A stretch of DNA of 64,000 nucleotides. Source: Colocasia esculenta. Taxonomy: Eukaryota; Streptophyta; Magnoliopsida; Alismatales; Araceae. Shown here piece after piece: positions 35,373 to 47,489 of this stretch. Below the pieces are notes generated by a model that saw only the letters and a list, made by a program, of their open reading frames with translations, ran no database searches and was not told where the DNA came from. Position 1 is the first letter of the stretch; each line of letters begins with the position of its first letter. The position numbers and the translations under genes are program-made. The stretch covers positions 9,688,712 through 9,752,711 of the forward strand of contig CM024759.1 in NCBI GenBank assembly GCA_014218235.1, in the 5' to 3' direction.

Positions 35373-37398
35373 TTTTTTTATCCCCCTTTTGCCCCTGCCT
35401 GCCACTGCGTATTTACACCTTTTTCCTGGCGTACGAACCCTTTCACCCCTCCTCCCCACCCCGTTCCACGCGAAGCACACAGCCTCACCACTGGTCTTCG
35501 TCTTCATCCTTCGACCTCCTTCACCTGCGACGGCCGGGAATCCTCTCCCTCTCAGTCGACATCGGCAGTCTCTCCCCTTCATCCACCCCGCTTCACTTGT
35601 ACCTCACACCCTCTCCTCCACTGGCGTTGGTCTTCCTCCTGCGACGACAGGGATTCTCCTGCCGTGGAATCGACATCGCCCCTTTCTCTGCTGCAAAATC
35701 TACTGTTTTCACATGCTTCCTACCTCACCGACGACAGGGAATCTCCTGCTCACGGGCTTCCTACCTCGCCTACAGGTCCTCCTACCTGGGTCTTCCTCCC
35801 TCGCGCTCCCTACCTGGCTCTAGGGTTCAGGCCCCTGCACAGTCATATGTCGATCGACAACGCATGAGGCTTCTGCGATGCCATGTGGTCACGGGGTGTT
35901 CTCCTTTTCCTTTACATAATTTTATTTCATGGATGAGGGTCTATTTAAGTGGATTTGTGGTCTTTTGTGAAGTCTTATGGACCTTCTATTGAAGGTTGAC
36001 CTCTGTGGGTGTTGGCCTCTATGTGTGTTCCGTGGGCGATACTGTTCTGTTCCTGTGGTTTTTTCATTCTGGCCTATATCCCCCTCCTCTGTGGGTGTTC
36101 ATTCGGCGATACTCTTGTGTTCTTAAAGGCCGACACTCTGGTATTTGTGAATGTTCCATATACCCCCTCCTCCTTGGTGTCGTATATCCCCCCTCCTCTT
36201 TGCTCTGTGGTCGGTTCCTATCGTATTGTCCTTTGCATCATAATATGTTCATTTTACTGTGTGATGTATCCATTTGCTCCTGTTTACTTTAAATGTTTTC
36301 TGTTGTGTTGTTCTAACTGCTAAATAAAAAGACAACCATAATAGTGAATCTGTTTAAGGATATTTATAATTTAAACGTCTGAGACACCAACATCCAGGAG
36401 CCTATCTCTTTTCTGAGCAGGTGATGATGTTGGGAGTCTTTCAAACCCCTGGAATATTTGTAATATATTGGATAAAGTATTCCAGTTCCTCTCTAAATTT
36501 ACATTCACAGGGGATAGACCCATGGTTATGCCTATTATCTTTGTCCTGGGGGAGGGTGGGTTAAAGTAAAAGGGTGGAAGGATGAAAAGTGGAATACTAG
36601 TATAAGAGGTTAGGGAGGGGGCTGTGTTGAGTGGGGACTGTGATAATTGCAGCTGAACAAGGAGAAAATAATCAGTAATGAAGGAGGTGGGCAGGGAAAA
36701 TAAGGATGGTGGAACCTGTCATGAGAAGGTTCTATGTCTTGTGGGCCTGAAGATGGGAAGCTGTGCAAGGGATGGAAGATGACCGTGGTGAACTCAAGTA
36801 GATGAGAGTGAGAGTAATTTAGATGAGGGTGACAATCAATTTTTTTTTGTTTTTCTTGCATTTGAATGGTCAGAGAAAGGTCCATACATGAGGCTAGAAC
36901 CTGGACTGGCATTTTTATGGACCTCAGGATTCTCTGTGAAGGGCTTTGTCTAGACTTCAGATTGTATGTTTATGCATGTTATTTTCAAGGGCTTTTGTGT
37001 TGCTAGAGTAACCAAAATAAAAGTCAATATGTTAATGTAGATTTGATAATGTGGAAAATAGCATCGAAAAATGTTATAAAAGATTTGGCATAGACTAAAA
37101 TGCGATATTCAAGCAACCAAATATCGAAGTTCATAATGCTTACCAACCGTAAATGTTATAAAAGATTTGGCATCCTCATCTAAAAAGATAACCATAATAG
37201 TAAATCTGTTATGTGCTAATTTAAAAAGACAACCATAATAGTAAATCTGTTTAAGGATATTTATAATTTAAACGTCTGCCTTAATTTTTTGAGCAGCAGG
37301 AGCCTATCTCTTTTCTTATCTCTTTTAATCTACTAATTACCTTATTGGATGCTTTCTTTTTATTTAGTGAAGGTTGATTATCCCATGATATTAAGCTT
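35373..37398. other. Unassigned region: pyrimidine-rich then AT-rich
   Basis: 35380-35870 is C/T-rich on the + strand, giving Pro/Ser/Leu-rich open frames such as 35389-35823. These look compositional, with no domain and overlapping frames open on both strands. From 35900 on it is AT-rich. A segment of about 56 bp (starting AAAAAGACAACCATAATAGT) occurs at 36326-36381 and again at 37221-37277. The block could belong to a DNA transposon whose ends I cannot define. Confidence 0.45.
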
Positions 37399-37631
37399 GT
37401 AAGTAGGAGCATAAGTAAGAACAACACATTAGCTTGAAATGTTTTCTGTTGTGTTGTTCTAACTGCTAATGTGTTGTTCTTACTTATGCTCCTATTTACT
37501 TGAAATGTTTTCTGTTGTGTTGTTCTAACTGCTAATGTGTTGTTCTTACTTATGCTCATGTTTACTTGAAATGTTTTCTGTTGTGTTGTTCTAATTGCTA
37601 ATGTGTTGTTCTTACTTATGCTCCTGTTTAC
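37399..37631. repeat. Three 66-bp tandem repeats preceded by an inverted arm
   Basis: Units start at 37434, 37500 and 37566 (each TTGAAATGTTTTCTG…) and differ at only a few bases. The 35 bases just upstream (37399-37433) are the reverse complement, with about one mismatch, of the last 35 bases of unit 1 (about 37465-37499), so the start can fold back. A partial related copy is near 36287. Confidence 0.88.
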
Positions 37632-39373
37632 TTTTGTCCTCTTGACTTTGGATCCTGCTTTGCAATTCCTTCATCCACACTAGGTCTGGATTCTGCCCAT
37701 GGATTTGTCCTCCTATTGCATCTTTTTGTAACTCTTAGAAGGAATCAATTGATGAATTGTTTATTGGCCATTGTATGATTGAAATAGTTTATTGGCCGAT
37801 TCCACCTTGCATGCCTAAAACTCCCTAAAATGAACAATTCAATGCCCTGTAGATCCATTTTCTTTTTCAAAGTGGGTAGTGCCACATATATATTAAAAGA
37901 GAAAAAGTGCCTTGTAGATCCACACTACATGTAGCTCTTGAGATTTCTTGGAAACCAATAAGATTGGTTGTTTAGTTGTCATAATTTAACATCTTAGTAA
38001 GTGTTATTCATTTTTAACTTTTTGCTTGTATTAAATCTTCTGACAGGCAAATACTCCTTGATAGTTTAAAAACTACATATTTTATAGGGATTAAACTATA
38101 AATAAGTGATGCAACCATGTGAGTCTAAGAATGTTTGGCCCATCCATGTACAAAATGTTTGCATAATGGACTGGACAGTGTGTATTTCGGATTCCTCATG
38201 TTTGTCTGCATAATGGACTGAACCTAGTGTGATTTCTGCCATGATTGTGTGATTATTAATGTAGATTTGATAATGTTTACCTTTATTGGTGTTTACCAAC
38301 GCAGATTTATGGCTTGGTATACTTGATTGGATATGGCTTGGTATAATCATGTTTACTTCTATCTATCCTATTTAGTTCTATATATCCTATTTATGTACTG
38401 GTTTCTCCTGTCATTAATCTTGTTCTTTTCTCCTGTTGTTTTGTACATCTAATCATCTATATCTAATCATGTACTTCCTGTTGAAGTGGTTTTTATGTAC
38501 ATGTACATGATTACATCCATGAACTATCTCCTGCTGTTATGAACATTTAATCATGTTCATCCTGTTGATCTGGTTTTTATCTACATCTACATGATTACAT
38601 CCATGAACTGGTTTTTATCTACACCTACTTGATTAAATCCTGATTCCTCCTGCTATGAACTTGATTTTATGTAATTCTCCTATCATTAATCTTGTTGTTT
38701 TCCTGCTGTTATGTACAATTAATCATGTAGATCCTGTTGAACTGGTTTTTATGTACATCTATATGATGAGATCCGTGATTTGGTTTTTATGTACATCTAA
38801 TCATGTACATCATGTTGAACTGGTTTTTATCTACATCTACATGATTACATCATGTTTTCTGCTTTCCTGTTATTTATCCTCCTGGTTCCTAGTATTTATT
38901 TGACTGCCTTGTATGTGTTTTACACAGTATAATCAATATCTAATTGTGGACCCATGTTTTAAGGTTGTGAGGTGCTTTTAGCGGTGAAAAATTTAAGGAT
39001 GTCTCAGCCAGGTACTTCATGAATTCAATTTTTTATGTTTACCTTTGTTTAGTGATCATGTTTTTTATAAAAGAATTTGTTGCTCCAAACATAATTCATG
39101 ATTATGTTTACCTTTGTTTTGTAATCATGTATGTCCTGTTGTTATGTACTTAAATGGGTGGGCTAAGTAGGTGTAGAAAAAAACACAAAATTATCACAAG
39201 CAATTATTTCATGGGGTTGCTCCATCCATGAATGTTCAATGTGAATTTTCACATATTGAGTCTCAGATTTTCAGAGTATAATGTATGAAGGATAGTAGGC
39301 AGTGGGCAAGATATGGATTTTAGATTATGATCAGGCTGCAACCATGATTGCTCTTTGTTATTGGGGCTATCTA
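37632..39373. other. Unassigned AT-rich DNA with dispersed short repeats
   Basis: No coding sequence is supported. Between about 38440 and 38860 the phrases CTGGTTTTTATCTACATCTA and CATGATTACATCCATGAACT recur in several diverged copies, so this looks like a decayed tandem or dispersed repeat. Confidence 0.5.
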
Positions 39374-39378
39374 AGCTG

Positions 39379-42155
39379 TGAACGCGCGCATTGTTGATTG
39401 TGCAATTCCGTTGTCTAGAGTTCCTTGCACATATCAACAAGCTCACCTCCTCTAAACTGTCTCACAGAATTAAAATAGTAAAAAGGAACTAGCACAATGG
39501 TGAGAACAGATCATATCCATAGAGAGGCTGAATAGAACTTGAATTTAAACTACTTTGACTTGAAATCATGCTATCAGACACATTTTCACCATAATCATAT
39601 TGCATTAAATTCAATTGTGTGAACAACACCAATCAAATTCCCTGCACTTGACAGATTATACTCAATGAAAGAACAAGTAGAATTGAGAACCAAAAGTTGG
39701 TATCACTGTACCCTCTCAATTGAGGGATCAAACAAGTAAGAAATCACCAAGGAAAGATGAAGTTGTAACATCAAACTCTTGATCTGTCCAAATTAACAAA
39801 ATAAGAACACCAACGCAATAGAAGTCTAAAAGAAAGGAACATTGAACCACTGTCTTCACAACTCAAAGATTGAGCAGGAAATAAGAACAAAAGTTTATTG
39901 GTGCCAAATCTGAATTCTCATGCTATGAAGAACAAGGAGAAGACCAAATTAATGACTGGAAAACACATACAAAAAGACTCATTAATCCTCACGAAACCAG
40001 TTCAATTCTGCTATAACAGGAACATATACTTCACAATTTAAACTCCAAATCTGCACTCTCTGAACTCAATAGAAATGAAAATACCAAACTCCCTGGATTG
40101 ATCTCCTTATCTCTCACAACCAAACCGCCCAGCTGCCGAGCCCTCTCTCCCAATTCAGTCATCCACAAAAGAAATCAGACAAAAGAATGCAGTCCCCCTC
40201 CCAAATGCTTGTAACGCGCAGAAGAAATGTAAGAAGCAAATTCCTACAGATTGATCTAACTAAACATAACAGAAATGGAAATAGATTGCCTCTGACAGCA
40301 GCCAAAATCTTTCAATTGCTGAGAACCTCCCGGATGCCAAACAGAACACAGAACAAGAGAACACTAGATCGAACTATTCTAAACACAGACAAAATGAAAA
40401 TTGAATGCAATAAACACTTATGAACTCTCGAATCTCTCACAGCCGCACAGAAGAGATGGAATTAGCACGGGGAAAAGAAGAATAGATGCAAACAGTATAA
40501 GTCGATCTCTCTACAAAAACCAACAACCAACAGCAGAGAAGCAAAACAATAACAAAATTAAAAACTCCAACTCTCCAACCCTCTGGTTACAAAATGAAAA
40601 TAAGAACAATAAAACTAGAAATTCCCCCAATCAAAACTCTAACTCGCCAACACCAATATCACTCCACTGTTCTCACAGGGAAGAAGAAAAATACAGAAGA
40701 AAAACCAAACTAAAAATCCCCAAAAATTCCAACCAGAGAACCCCCCTGCTCTGCTCAAAGAAGAAATTACAGAAAATTAAACTGGAGAAATTAAAATCCT
40801 AAAAATTCCCTCCAAGCCTTCCTTTCCCGGATGCCAAATAGAAGAACTACAAAAATCAACACAAAAGAATATAGCAGAACAGTTGATCTCCACAGAAAGT
40901 TTCACAGAAGATAGAAGAACGAAGACAAATTTTCTGAATCCAGCTCTCTCTGACCAACACACAACACAGTAGAACTCTCTACTGGCGAACCAGTCTCAAG
41001 AACTGTGGAAGAACAGGAAAGAAAATTAAAACTCCCTAAACATCTCACTGCTCTGCTCTCACTGCTCAACAGAAAATACAAGAAATGGAAACTAAAAATA
41101 AAAGACAAATCCCTACTTGCGAAACAGTCGAACCAGGGAATTGTGGACCTTGGGTCCTTTTATAGGCCTCATGGCCTTCTTCTCCCCGCCTTCCACCAGG
41201 ATCGCCGGCTTCAGCACACCAGGATCGCCACCTCAGCTTGCACAAGCTCCATCGCGCCCAGCTTCATCCGCCAGCTGCGCCATTGCCATACTCCTGCTCG
41301 CCAGCAACGGCCTGCACCACACCATCTTGCAATGACCAGCAGCACACGAGCCAGCAGAGCTTCGCATGCTCAGCCCAAACCCCAGCTCATCACGCCTCCA
41401 CATGAGCCATCTCCACAGCCCAGCCCACAAGGCCCAGCCGCAGACCATCGCCAGCCACACCTCCTGCTCTGATTTGGCCGCCCAACTCCGCCAGGTCCAC
41501 GCCATATGCACACCACCCAGCCGCCATCACCACACGCGCCATGCACCTGCAAACCCACATCGCACACAGCACACCAGGGCGCTGGCCGCCCTGGTTCCAT
41601 CTCATCCGAGCCTCCTGGGCCTGGTTCTGCTCGCCCCTAGATCTGCCATCGCCGAATCAGCTACACATCGGGGCTTCAGCTCCTTCTGGCGCCATCTCAT
41701 ACCTCCATCAGGCCCGGCCCTTCAGCTCTTCAGCGCCCTGCTTCACCAGGCCAGGTCCACCCAACTGTACACGGGAGATCTGCACCACAACTGCTCAGCA
41801 GAGCTCCTCCAGCACCATGCGCCTCCAGCCTTGGCCTCCATCGCGCCTCAGCAGGAATCGCCCATCTCACGAACTTTGCACCAGAACTCTGCCGCCTGAA
41901 GCTTCCAGATGACCTAGTAGAAAGAAGAGAATAAGTAAAGAAAATGTTGTGTGGCTTTATTCTAAATGAAACAAAGAATAGTATAATGGACTCATGGGAT
42001 AAAAATAGATGCTGGCCCAATGGGCCCATGAGGTGAGGGGTATGTGGCATTATTTAGTGAGTTGTGATTGGGATGTTTTTATATTTAATGGGGTTATGTG
42101 AGATATTTATTAATTGGGATTAGGTGTAAAAAATCTTATTTATTTACAAAAGATC

Positions 42156-42188
<33 letters not shown>

Positions 42189-42403
42189 AAATGAACCTAA
42201 TTAGTCAATCTAAAAAAGAAAGAGTGACTTATTTGAATGAAATCTAACATGAGTATTCTAACCCACAAATTTAACTAAAGTGCTCGAAAATTTATACATG
42301 GATGAAATGAAAATTAAAATTCAAATGTACTTTATTTACAGACAACTGACGTCTAAATTTAACTAAATGTATGAAATTTAACATAAAAATTTTGTAATTA
42401 TCA
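39379..42403 (-). repeat. ATH2 3' LTR
   Basis: The LTR is 3.0 kb. On the + strand it starts TGAACGCGCGCATTG and ends TTGTAATTATCA, matching the ATH1 LTR ends. The middle is diverged from ATH1. A (TTA)n microsatellite lies at 42158-42186. ORFs in the GC-rich zone (41160-41910) are not genes. Confidence 0.9.
41155..41164 (-). promoter_or_regulatory. Putative TATA box of the ATH2 LTR
   Basis: TATAAAAGGA on the minus strand, followed by CCCAAGGTCC, as in both ATH1 LTRs. Confidence 0.7.
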
Positions 42404-42411
42404 CTCCCCCC
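42404..42411 (-). other. ATH2 polypurine tract
   Basis: The minus strand reads GGGGGGAG directly before the LTR start TGATAATTAC. It is equivalent to 7070-7086 in ATH1. Confidence 0.82.
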
Positions 42412-43493
42412 TACTTAAACATCGCTAGTCCCTTAGCAATAAAAATTACTCCAAATGTAGGACTGGAAGATATAACATCTCATGCTAAACAGTCATCATG
42501 TAAAAGATTAATGTAGAGATATGTCTTTCCTAATTGTAAAGGCTTATGGCAAGAAATTAGTGCACAAATGGTAGCTCACTTAAGAGTTCACATCAGCCCT
42601 TCTGAAGCTCCTCTGCCTCAGCTAGTAATTGAGATTAGATCAATTCGTGGGAGAAGAAAAGAATTGTGAATAAGATCCTTGCTCAGTCAGATTGGGTTGT
42701 TTCTCTCAATTCCATCCTGCCCATCTTCCTTGAGGATTATTTCTCTGAGTTTGAGGACTTTTGTCCCTTTATTTGCACTTTGTGCACTCAGATTTTCTTT
42801 TTTTTTTTTATCCATAATGCTGCACAACCCATCACTTTTCAAGAGTAGCGAGTCCAACTTTACTCAGATCCGGGGCATTTTTCATGGATATATTTTTTTT
42901 CTTTTGCTTTTGCTTTTCTTTTCTTTTCCTCTTTTCGGAATGATGAACAGTCAGATTCCTTGATCACATTCCTTCACTTCCTTTGTAGTTCACTTAAGGG
43001 GAGGGGAGAAAACTAATCACCTCTCTCCTACTAGCCTTGACAAAATTGCTACATTCGGGTTCAGCTAGTCTAAGTGGCTGTGTAGTGTGTGTATGAAAAC
43101 TTCTTGCCATAAATCCTTACATAAGGTAGACAAGAAGTACATGTAATCATTTACCAGATGCTACTTAACATGGATTTTTTTGCAAAGGGATGTGACAATC
43201 ACAAATTTTTAATGGTTAAAGATCATACACTTAGTCTGGGATGCGCAAAGCAACACATTTTTATTCAAAGATGAAACATTGTGAAATTTTTATTTGCATA
43301 TGTACAAGCTCAAGAAAAAGAAATGAAGCAATGGTTGGGATGAGGACTATGAATGCATGCTTATTCTACCTCTCCCCCCTACTTATTGACAGGAAAATAA
43401 AGTAAGACAGAGAATTACCTGATGAAGGAAATCTGTACACTTGGGTTGCCTCCCAAGAAGCGCTAAGTTTATTTCGTCTTCAGCCGGACGCAA
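42412..43493 (-). other. ATH2 3' non-coding region
   Basis: Closely similar to the equivalent ATH1 region (7087-8176). No env-like or other coding sequence is visible. Confidence 0.7.
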
Positions 43494-43775
43494 TTAGGCT
43501 TCGTTTGGCTCAGCTAGCTTGGTAGAATCCATTTTTAAAAAAAGTGGGCTTTCAAAGAAATGTTTTTGCCCATTGACAGTGAATGATTGTCCAGTTTTAG
43601 GATCGAGAATAATGATAGCACCATTGTCGTAAGATCTGACAACAATGTAAGGACCATCCCATCGGGACTTCAATTTTCCCGAAAACACACGAAGCCTGGA
43701 ATTAAACAACTAAACCTTATCTTGCATTTGAAAAAAATTTCTATGAATTTTCAAGACTTCAATCAATTTCTTCTC
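43494..43775 (-). pseudogene. ATH2 integrase C-terminal remnant joined to the RT start
   Basis: After the stop ending the 421-codon ORF, the minus strand continues EKKLIEVLKIHR (start of Athila RT). It then passes straight to FFQMQDKV, a stop, and LFNSRLRVFSGKLKSRWDGPYIVV (integrase end). The polymerase and integrase core are missing. The joint is not at the same base as in ATH1, where RT stops slightly earlier and integrase resumes slightly earlier. Confidence 0.85.
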
Positions 43776-45041
43776 CTACCCTTCTTCAAGATCACTAGCA
43801 ATTATGATGGGCCAAGTCTCGTCCTTTCCTAGAAAGATGTATTTTAAATTAGTAGAGAGTGGTTTTAGCTCAACCTTAGGAGAACATTCTAATGGAAATG
43901 ATGGATCATTATTCTGAAACATGGAACTAAGTTGTCCTTCCTCTCCCTCAAACCCTAGAGCACAGGGTTGGTCTACTGCTTTTTCCTCACAAGATTCTTC
44001 CAAGAGTTCTTCATTACCAGTTGATTTGTTTTTAGATTTTGGCTTTAAAGCTTCAGGAAAAGGGACTCTTGGAATGTAATGACTTGGTTCTTCATTTATT
44101 TTGATTGTGTCTAGAAGCTCTTCAGTTATTTTCTCTTTTTCCTTGGATTTTTCAACATTCTCTTCAACCTCTTCTTTAATTTCAAGTTCAATTTCATTTT
44201 CTTTATCCTCATTCAATGATGACATGTGTGGGTGAGGATTTGTTTTGATGTTTTCACTTCTTAAAGTAGACATTGTTTCCACATTTTCCACTTGGGGGCC
44301 CCTAGCTTGGGCAGGAGAATGGTCCTGTTGTATAAATTGATTTTGAATTTGTGGTGCTGGAATGTTCTGGACAAAAGTTTGTTGTGTGTTTGATGGCGGA
44401 GGTGCATGTGGTATGTACTCCTGGATTTGATGGTTTTGCTGGTTCTGATAAAATCCAGAAGAGTTGTTCCTTGGGTTTGCTATAGTTTGACTTGGTAACT
44501 GACCCAATTCCCTCCTACACACATCAGCAATCTGAGACTCTATCCTATCCAAATTTTGTTGAATATTTTGGTTCCGATTTTGATATTGATTTTGTTGTTC
44601 TTGCACAGTTTGGCAAAGAGTCATCATCATGTTTTGAAGTTGATTCATTTTATCTTCCCAATTGAGCTGAGAAGATGGTGGTTGATTGTATGAAGATTGC
44701 TGAAAATTGGTATGAGTAAATTGATTGAAATTTTGATTTCCTTGGAATTGTGGAGGTCTGGAATAAGATTGGTCAAATCCCAGATTCTGATTGGGATAGG
44801 ATTGACCGTACATGGATTGCTTGAAAGAAGTTTGAGACACTTCTTCATATTGATTTCTCCAAGAAAAGTTTGGGTGGTTTCTCCAACCAGGATTGTATGT
44901 GTTAGAATATAGATCATGAAGGGGTTTGTAGAAACCTTGGAAAGCTTGGACTTGTTCTTGATAGGCCGTGGTATGGAAGAATCTCTCAATCTCTGCTATA
45001 GGTTGATCCAAATCTATGTTCAAAGATCGTCTACCAAGCAT
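43776..45041 (-). CDS. ATH2 open 421-codon ORF: gag shell without capsid or protease cores
   Basis: The ORF starts MLGRRSLNIDLDQPIAEIERFFH, the Athila gag N-terminus. At residue 26 (about 44963) it jumps past the capsid core and knuckle to QEQVQAFQGFYKP. Residues 30-235 are Gln/Asn/Pro-rich. An acidic Lys/Glu-rich linker follows (about 270-310). At residue 347 (about 44001) it jumps past the protease core from GNEELL to EESCEEKAVDQPCALGFEGEEG. It ends in ETWPIIIASDLEEG, the first residues of RT. Compared with ATH1, both internal losses kept the frame, and there is no stop in 421 codons. The product has no enzymatic or capsid domain; any role, for example as a decoy or packaging protein, is speculation. 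Confidence 0.72.
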   Translation of the reverse strand: MLGRRSLNIDLDQPIAEIERFFHTTAYQEQVQAFQGFYKPLHDLYSNTYNPGWRNHPNFSWRNQYEEVSQTSFKQSMYGQSYPNQNLGFDQSYSRPPQFQGNQNFNQFTHTNFQQSSYNQPPSSQLNWEDKMNQLQNMMMTLCQTVQEQQNQYQNRNQNIQQNLDRIESQIADVCRRELGQLPSQTIANPRNNSSGFYQNQQNHQIQEYIPHAPPPSNTQQTFVQNIPAPQIQNQFIQQDHSPAQARGPQVENVETMSTLRSENIKTNPHPHMSSLNEDKENEIELEIKEEVEENVEKSKEKEKITEELLDTIKINEEPSHYIPRVPFPEALKPKSKNKSTGNEELLEESCEEKAVDQPCALGFEGEEGQLSSMFQNNDPSFPLECSPKVELKPLSTNLKYIFLGKDETWPIIIASDLEEG

Positions 45042-46176
45042 ACACAGATGAAAAGCCCTCTATTTATGATTTTTGAATTTTTAAGATTTTTATTGATTTT
45101 TGATGAATTTTTAAACAAACACTTTCAAATTAACCTACCACTAAGTGTTCCTTGGACTTATGTTATTTTTCTCAAAATCAGATTTGTACTTGCTTAAGTC
45201 CAATTCTAACTCTTCTTGTACCGGCCAGGTAAGAAGTGGAGTAGAGGGAGGGCCCCCTTGCTTTCGCAAGGACCCAATTAAGTAACCTCTAGCTCGCTTA
45301 AGCGTAAGCTTTTTAACCTCTAATCCTAGACACCAGACTTAAAGAGAAGTTTTGAATTCAAGAAAGGATAAATCTAATGATGAACCCTAGGGCCAAGTCT
45401 ACTGATTTTTATTAAAAGTTTAGGCAAATGCAAGAATGTGAAAATTTTTGTGATTTTTGGGCAAAGGAAAGGGTGATGAAATCCCTCACCTTATCTTTTA
45501 ATCTAATGGGTTAAGCCCTTAAACAGTCCCTTTTTCAAATATGAAATGCAAAGATCAAATTCAAACAATGGATTTTCTAATGCTAAGTCTAATGCATGAA
45601 ACGAGAGAGAGAAATCTTACCTTTCCCCCGCACTCTTCAATGCAAAGAACAAAATTGAATTCAAATGACAATTAAAGTGATGAATGTCCTAAAACATGGG
45701 ATCCTAATCTTGAGAGATGAAATTTTTAATTACAAACAAACGGCTAACATGAAAGAGCGATTTAGAAATTTTTTAGATTTTAGATTTTTTTAATTTTTTA
45801 TTTGGTTTTTGAACATAAGGAAATGGAACTTAACTAAGAAAATATAAGATGGTACTATAACTAATTCTCAAACCAATCAAACCACCAAAAGTCTAATTAT
45901 TACATGCCAACGAGAAAGAAATCTCTGTACATGCACAGAGAGTACATCAATCCTCACTACAAGCTTCTCTCACACTCCCCTATCTCAATTTCTGAATTAA
46001 AAACAATTGTAAAAACCAGAAATCAACAAGCTCCTCCAATGGGCTTCAAATGTCAAGCCCAATCTCCATGTCCCACTCCTTGTGCAAATCTGAAATGAAA
46101 GCCCAATAACAAGTCAAATGAAACCTCAAAGTAAATGAAATCAAATCAAAATAGATCTAGATCAAACTCTAATGCC
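45042..46176 (-). other. ATH2 5' untranslated leader
   Basis: About 1.1 kb, closely similar to the ATH1 leader (11327-12487), including GTACCGGCCAGGTAAGA on the + strand near 45220. Non-coding. Confidence 0.75.
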
Positions 46177-46195
46177 TCCCCGGCAACGGCGCCAA
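46177..46195 (-). other. ATH2 primer binding site (tRNA-Asp type)
   Basis: The minus strand reads TTGGCGCCGTTGCCGGGGA, the full tRNA-Asp-type match, two bases from the LTR stub. Confidence 0.9.
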
Positions 46196-46197
46196 GA

Positions 46198-46240
46198 TGA
46201 ACGCGCGACATTGTTGACTGTGCAAGGAATTCTGGACAAC
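46198..46240 (-). repeat. ATH2 5' LTR stub with an inverted 21-bp piece
   Basis: TGAACGCGCGACATTGTTGA is the expected LTR end. From 46220 to 46240 the + strand reads as the reverse complement of an LTR segment that normally lies a few bases further in (compare GTTGTCCAGAGTTCCTTGCA near 12538 and 4681), with 1-2 mismatches. COP2 gag follows directly. Confidence 0.7.
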
Positions 46241-47489
46241 AGCCATAGAAGAAGCAAATGATTTAAGAAGGATGTCACTTGAAAAGCTTATTGGGTCACT
46301 AATGGCCCATGAAATAAATATGGAAAGACTGTGAGAGTCTTCTAGTAAGAAGAAGCACAACAATGCTCTCAAAGCTACAGAAGAAACATCTGGTGATGAA
46401 TCAGATGATGATAAAAGCATTGGAAGTAGTGAGGATGAGGAAGCATTCCTATCGAGAAGATTACAACGCATATTGGCCAAAAAAAAATATCAGTCAGGGA
46501 GAAGATATTTTAAGAAATGAAAGGACTTCAAGAAATCCGAAGTTAAGGACACTAAGAAATCTGAACCTATATGCTATGAATGTAAGAAGCCTAGACACAT
46601 CAAGGCTGAATGTCCGAAACTGAAGAAGGCAGAATTCAAGAAGAAGGACAGCTCAAAGAAATTCAAAAGATACAAAAAGAAAGCCATGGCAGCTGCATGG
46701 AGCAACGACAGCGACTCAGACAGTGAGTCAAGCTCCAGCGAAGAAGAAGAAGAAGAAAAGGCCAATCTGACCTTCATGGCAAATACTGATGATAAGGTAA
46801 CCTCTGACTCTTCATTTACTTCTTGTAATGAATCTGATTCTGATAGTTTAGAAGACGCATTTAATGAATTATACAGTAAATATAAGGATGTATGTAAAAT
46901 ATTAAAAACTACTAAGAAAAACTATGCATGCTTAGAAATTACTAACTCAGATTTAAAATCTGAAACTGAGCAACTAGAAAAATAAATTTGTGAACTAAAA
47001 AAGAAGAAATGAACTGTTATATGAAGATTTAAAAATTTAAAATGAACAGATAACAAACTTGGAAAACCAAAAACCTTAGGCAAACTTAAAAAGGAAGTTG
47101 ACACACTAACAAAAGATAATGAATATTTAACTAATACAATTGAAAATTTCACAAATGGTAAATCGTCTCTAATACTAAAAGGAGCTAGAAGATAAGATAG
47201 GAAAGAGCATGGTTTATGATATACTCCACCAAATAATGAAGAAATAATAATACAGCCTAAAATCTATCCAACACCAAAATTTGTAGAAGAACAAAATACT
47301 AAATATAAATCTAATTTTAAGTACATCCCAACTGAAAAAGTAAATAAAATATCTTGCTGTAGTCATTGTAATAAATTAGGACATACTAAACTAACATGTA
47401 CAACTAAACACCTAAAATGGATACATAAAAGGACAAATGAGAAAACTAACCAGCAAGGACCCAAAAGAACTTGGGTACCTAAATCCTAG
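46241..47489 (+). pseudogene. COP2 SIRE/Maximus-like copia gag, 5'-truncated
   Basis: The frame opens inside gag (AIEEANDLRRMSLEKLIGSLMAHEI), typical of the SIRE/Maximus lineage. Knuckle one is CYECKKPRHIKAEC near 46571-46612. An acidic Ser/Asp/Glu-rich stretch (SDSESSSSEEEEEE) and Lys-rich helices follow. A second knuckle, CSHCNKLGHTKLTC, lies near 47358-47399. Stops at about 46313, 46519, 46983 and later, with a frame change near 47010-47080, show decay. The 5' LTR and gag start are missing where ATH2 abuts. Confidence 0.88.

Larger units (their letters stand above)
39379..46240 (-). mobile_element. ATH2: Athila-type element, strongly reduced, right LTR truncated
   Basis: This is a second Athila relative. 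It has a 3' LTR (39379-42403), polypurine tract, integrase remnant, one long ORF, leader, tRNA-Asp-type primer site (46177-46195), and only about 25-43 bases of the 5' LTR before COP2 begins. The capsid core, protease core and RT to integrase core are all absent. Because the right LTR is truncated, no matching duplication can be checked; the five bases left of it are AGCTG. Confidence 0.88.

Noticed and set aside
35389..35823. 144-codon Pro/Leu/Ser-rich ORF
   Set aside because: Pyrimidine-rich DNA with overlapping open frames on both strands, no domain, and no support for a gene start.
41005..41912. ORFs of 123-177 codons in the ATH2 LTR, and the equivalent 14070-14504 in ATH1
   Set aside because: They lie in the GC-rich part of Athila LTRs around the TATA box. 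The frame is not conserved between the LTR copies.
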